Positions 7,920 through 11,360 of a stretch of DNA of 11,360 nucleotides are shown here, piece by piece. The translations under genes were made by a program, and so were the position numbers. How positions within the stretch are numbered: the first letter of the stretch is position 1; every line of letters begins with the position of its first letter. The stretch is from Pelagophyceae sp. CCMP2097. Taxonomy: Eukaryota > Sar > Pelagophyceae. The notes below the pieces were generated by a model. The model ran no database searches. It had not been told where the DNA came from and saw nothing but the letters and a program-made list of their open reading frames with translations. Location of the stretch: positions 15,867 through 27,226 of the forward strand of contig MU657488.1 of NCBI GenBank assembly GCA_026770575.1, written 5' to 3'.

Positions 7920-9282
7920 ATGCATCATTCAGACCATGACATGTCAAAGCCGAGTATTTCTCATAAATTCTTGGGTATGGGCTTCGGCCAGAGTCCACCT
8001 ATTCAAAGTTATATCACCAGGTTAAATCCTATCAATCAACAGGCCGGCTTCACTTGTAACTCGACTATACGTTTCCGAATTCCTGGATTGCAAGGCAACA
8101 CATTTTTGGACTGTGCGAATTCTTTTCAGAAGGTACGCATTACTAATACATCTGAACACGATTATATTTTCAGCCCTTCAGGATATGCAACCATGTTTAG
8201 CGAGATCGAAGTTGCTCAGCAGGGTGCAATCCTCTCATCTCGCAGGGGTTATGGCACATGGAGAAATTCCCAAGAAAAACGAACGCAAACACTGAGTTCT
8301 GTCTCTGCTTCTATGAACGGGTCGTTTCACTCCACTGAACCAGAAAACCATCCCACGGTGTTTGAGGATCCTTTAAAAATACCAAACGGTCAACAAGGAA
8401 ATCGTGGCTTTTGTTTAAAATCAAAGAAATCAGTCGTGCTATGTGATGAAATCAGCCATCATGCCTCTTGCTTTTCTGGAGGCAGCCATCTACCGTTATT
8501 TTCATCCTCTGAAATCGATCTCTGCTATACGATTTGCGGATTTTACTGGGAGTGGGTTTTGGAATACTAAGGATTTATCGTTAGTATCAAATCGATCCTT
8601 GGTAATCGATGAAGTCGAGTTAGTGATGTCTATGTTAAAAACGCCGTCAGACGTGACTAACGGATTAATACAGAGCATGCAAGGCAAATACAGAATTGAT
8701 TGTACAAATTATATTCATAATCAGTATCAAATCCCCGTAAATCCTGGCACGAATCACTCGATCAATCTCGGTCTCGGTGTTCGTTCCTTAGAGGAAGTGT
8801 CTTTAATTCAGACCCCTTCAACAACAGACGTCAACCCCATTACAAATGACACAAACTCAATTTTTATCAAAAATCATCTCAATAAATATGGTGTACTAAT
8901 TGGTGGGGTTTTGGTAGAGGCTTTGCGCGAGGTCCCTTCAACTCCAGCAGAATGCCAGGCTATGTCGAGGATTGCTTCAGGTATAATGGGGACTCACGAT
9001 TTACCGATAGGGTTAAATATCGACAAATTTAGTCAAAATAAATATGATGATACCAAAGGTATCATGCCCACTTTTGAAGCACGGTTGAACGTATGTTCAT
9101 CAAAAGGATCACAGTCGCATATCTGCAGTGGCATATCGACGTTAGCAACAACAACTGGGTTAATTTTGTCATACACGGACAAAGCCACTACACCCGTGCA
9201 ACTCCATGTGATTAGTACTTATCGCCAAGCGTTGGTTCTCGATATGACAAGTCCAACCGCAATGTGGAGCGTCGTTATGTAA
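7920..9282 (+). pseudogene. Major capsid protein (double jelly roll), one frameshift
   Basis: Main shell protein. The first frame runs from ATG 7920 (MHHSDHDMSKPSISHKFLG) to about 8440, and the second from there to TAA 9280-9282, about 454 codons together. The opening (SISHKFLGMGFGQSPPIQ, then TIRFRIPGLQGNTFLD) and the strand pattern QKVRITNTSEHDYIFSPSGYA with FSEIEVAQQG fit the first jelly roll of polinton-like capsids. After the break, MPLAFLEAAIYRYFHPL corresponds to the conserved hydrophobic-Pro-Leu segment between strands, followed by the second jelly roll (RSLVIDEVELVMSML, RIDCTNYIHNQY, INLGLGVRSLEEVSLIQTP). The frame change lies between about 8419 and 8470, with no long homopolymer. 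The gene has no in-frame stop, so it is less decayed than the recombinase. The length is towards the short end for the group. ATG 7920 is chosen because it follows the shared upstream motif. Confidence 0.82.
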
Positions 9283-9322
9283 TATTGAAATATTGAAAAA
9301 TAAAAATAAAATAAATTAGTAT

Positions 9323-11045
9323 ATGTCTGTAAACTCAAATAGATCCGTGCTGCGTCCAGTGATAAGTTCGAATGATGTTCTGGAATACACTGCTGGGGTT
9401 GGTATTGACATCGCTAATAACATAATAACAAATATATTTGATAATATCGACACATTTACGGAAAGCGAAGTTATTAATGAAATTGATGTGAAAATAGGAA
9501 ATATTGAACCTGTTAAAATCAATTCAGGAAGAGGCATAGAAATTGTTGATAACGTCATTTCATTAAATGAATCATTCATTAGCAAAGACGAAATAGATTT
9601 AATATATTACCCAAAAAACGTAATTGATACTAAAATGTTAGCAATTGACTCAACTCAACTCATACGAAATGAAATCGCCTTAATGAGTAATCGTCCCAAC
9701 AGTGGAGTGAATTATTTTCCTGAAACGAATTTGCTAACTACAAACGGACTGAGCGGAATTCAGAAAGTCCCTGGTGGTTTACGTTTTAAAAACCAAGCGG
9801 GGTTTAACTCACATACAGTCAATTTTAGTAATGAATTCCTATTTTCAAATAACCCGTTGTCTACCGTTTCGGAAATTTCGTTAAATCCACAAATATTTCA
9901 GAGTCGCGAGGAAACAACTGAAAATTTACAGATTATAAATGACGACATAAAAGTTGTTGACGAAAAGATTCATGGAACAGTTATTCAAGTATCTCAGCAG
10001 AACCAATTAATCGCCAATAACTCGGCTGCTACCGCTGAGAATTAACAGACCGCAATAAATCTTGTTAACATTCAAATTGACACAAATAAAAATGACAATA
10101 GCGTGGAAACAAATCGAGTAAATAACGAATTAGGTTCTTTATTTAATAAAATAAATACGGAAACAGAAAATATAAAAATAATATCAACCCACTTCGATCG
10201 CTGAAGACTGAATTAGTGGCATCACAAAACACTCTTTTAAACACAATTAATATAGAGAAAACACGCGCAATAAACAAAGAGTCAACACTTACGACATTGA
10301 TTAATTTTGAGAAATCTCGTGCGCTCGCAGCAGAAAATATTATAACGACTCGATTACCAGCGTTGTTTCCTGAAATCAGTATAACACAAGAATCACTTAG
10401 ATTCGGAAACAACTCAGACAGCGCTGATTATGCGGCTGGCGTTGATTATTGTTTTTTTTTAAATCTACAGGTGGTGATGTTGGAAAAGGTTTAATATTTA
10501 CAATTACTGACACCAACCCTACGACACCTCACTTCGAGCACATGGTTTGGTCCAATACAAATCTACCCAATTCGTTTACTTTCAGATCACGTTTAGACGC
10601 AGCAATTGGTTATTATGCGGTCGGAATAAGTGCCGTGTCGCCTGATGTTTGGATGTATGATAAATCGCTAACAATTGAACAGAACGTCCTTCAAGCCCAA
10701 CACGAAATCATATTGTTCACCAACCGGAATATGTATTCATTAAATCAAGACAAGACACAACTCGACACTCACATAAAACAAGATTTCCACCTCCCAAACT
10801 CCCGAAACAAAAAACAGGCTACTTTTTTAGGTGGTAAGATTGTGTCAATCATTCGAGATCAAGTGTTTACACCAGTAAAAGGAACTTATAAAAATGAATC
10901 GAGTTGGTATTTTTTCGTTTATGTCGCACAAGGGAAAAGTATGTTAGAAACATTTTTTGAACAACCTGCTGGGAATGAAACTGATTTATTTAATCTGATT
11001 CAACAAAGTCAAAGACTTGCCTTGTACAAGGGGTATCGGCGATAA
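9323..11045 (+). pseudogene. Fibre-like protein with beta-repeat shaft, coiled coil and C-terminal domain, broken
   Basis: About 570 codons from ATG 9323 to TAA 11043-11045. The N-terminal part has two Gly-Ile-x-Ile motifs (GVGIDIANNIITN near 9395, RGIEIVDNVISL near 9530), as in trimeric virus and phage fibres. The middle is a long heptad-like, Asn/Gln-rich region, with EKTRA (from 10255) and EKSRA (from 10309) spaced 18 residues apart, typical of coiled-coil shafts. The C-terminal part from about 10460 looks like a globular head (FTITDTNPTTPHFEH, AAIGYYAVGISAV). Breaks: in-frame TAA 10043-10045, a frame change near 10180 and another in a T9 run (10452-10460). The readings on both sides of each break keep the same character, which supports a single gene. 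A receptor-binding spike role is inference. It is the last gene before the composition change. It could instead be two neighbouring genes split near 10045. Confidence 0.55.
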
Positions 11046-11360
11046 AGCCGAACTCAAGTGGCGCAAGTTTGTGCCTCCAAGAGGCCGCCTGCGGGGGTGG
11101 GCGTGGTCGCTATGGGCCTCCCTGCCCCCCGGGGTGTCCGTGACATGATCAGCCTCGAGGAGGGCGCCTTGCAAGGGCGTGAACAAGCGTTTCCCCCAAT
11201 ATTTTGGACTTGATAAAATCTTTATTTGCCTCTTTACCTTGATTTTGAACTGATTTTGCCTCCGTATTGCGAAGGTTCGGGCCCGGCTGTCCATCGCAGG
11301 ACCGCCCGGATCAAAAAACTGGCTATGTGACGGGGCGGGTCCATACGTACTGGGGTGGTA
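11046..11360. other. GC-rich right flank, probably host DNA
   Basis: Directly after the fibre stop codon the base composition changes: 79 of 120 bases are G or C in 11041-11160, against clearly AT-rich DNA in the preceding 11 kb. A more AT-rich patch (24 of 60 in 11221-11280) is followed by GC-rich sequence again. I see no convincing gene: the only long frame, on the minus strand (10986-11294), runs into the fibre gene and has no recognisable motif. Short G and C runs occur around 11092-11135. No terminal inverted repeat or target-site duplication can be identified because the left end is outside the window. The junction is probably at or a little right of 11046. Confidence 0.5.

Noticed and set aside
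1..11045. Repeat-induced point mutation (C to T at CpA) as the source of the stops
   Set aside because: CA dinucleotides remain abundant in all genes by eye, and many breaks are indels, which this process does not make.
10986..11294. Minus-strand 102-codon frame across the right boundary
   Set aside because: It spans two DNA types and overlaps the fibre gene end, and has no motif.
1..11360. Classical Polinton/Maverick transposon
   Set aside because: No family B polymerase, retroviral-type integrase or adenovirus-type protease is visible, and the recombinase is of the tyrosine type. The unseen left end leaves some doubt.
1..11360. CRISPR array, tRNA or rRNA genes
   Set aside because: No spaced direct repeats were seen, and no tRNA- or rRNA-like segments were recognised. 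The only repeats are short tandem ones at 2784-2828 and 3791-3850.

Overview
The window looks like an integrated, decaying copy of a small tailless double-jelly-roll dsDNA virus of the polinton-like virus (PLV) / virophage-like kind, lying in a eukaryotic nuclear genome. The evidence is the gene set: a double-jelly-roll major capsid protein, a penton-like minor capsid protein, an A32/FtsK-HerA-type packaging ATPase, a fibre-like protein, a tyrosine recombinase, a primase-helicase, a class 3 lipase-like protein and several small basic or membrane proteins. Nearly every large gene is broken by in-frame stops (mostly TAA) and single-base frame changes, several of them in A or T homopolymers, so I read it as a relic rather than an active virus. 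The body is AT-rich; immediately after the last viral stop codon (about 11046) the sequence turns GC-rich (79 of 120 bases are G or C in 11041-11160), which I take to be host flank. The host cannot be named from this window.

Layout. 1-2460 (+): C-terminal part of an archaeo-eukaryotic primase (AEP) in frame with a herpesvirus-UL9-like origin-binding superfamily 2 helicase, cut by the left window edge. 2550-3701 (+): tyrosine recombinase (integrase) with its catalytic Tyr position apparently occupied by His. 3717-4238 (+): short repeat-bearing remnant and a small Lys/Pro-rich basic protein. 4308-4529 (-): intact small membrane protein, divergent from the packaging ATPase at 4559-5339 (+). 5361-5810 (+): unrecognised acidic protein. 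5859-6441 (-): lipase-like gene, divergent from the penton-like gene at 6471-7408 (+). 7433-7862 (+): broken small basic protein. 7920-9282 (+): major capsid protein. 9323-11045 (+): fibre-like protein with a coiled coil. 11046-11360: GC-rich flank without a recognisable gene.

Together these would have formed a replication module (primase-helicase), an integration module (recombinase), a packaging and capsid module (ATPase, penton, capsid) and a host-contact module (fibre, perhaps lipase). The two divergent gene pairs both have a spacer of exactly 29 bp centred on a TATA-like core, and two other genes share an identical 16-base AT-rich upstream motif, so parts of the viral promoter architecture are still legible. 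No family B DNA polymerase, no retroviral-type integrase and no capsid maturation protease is visible here, which argues against a classical Polinton/Maverick, although the left end is missing.
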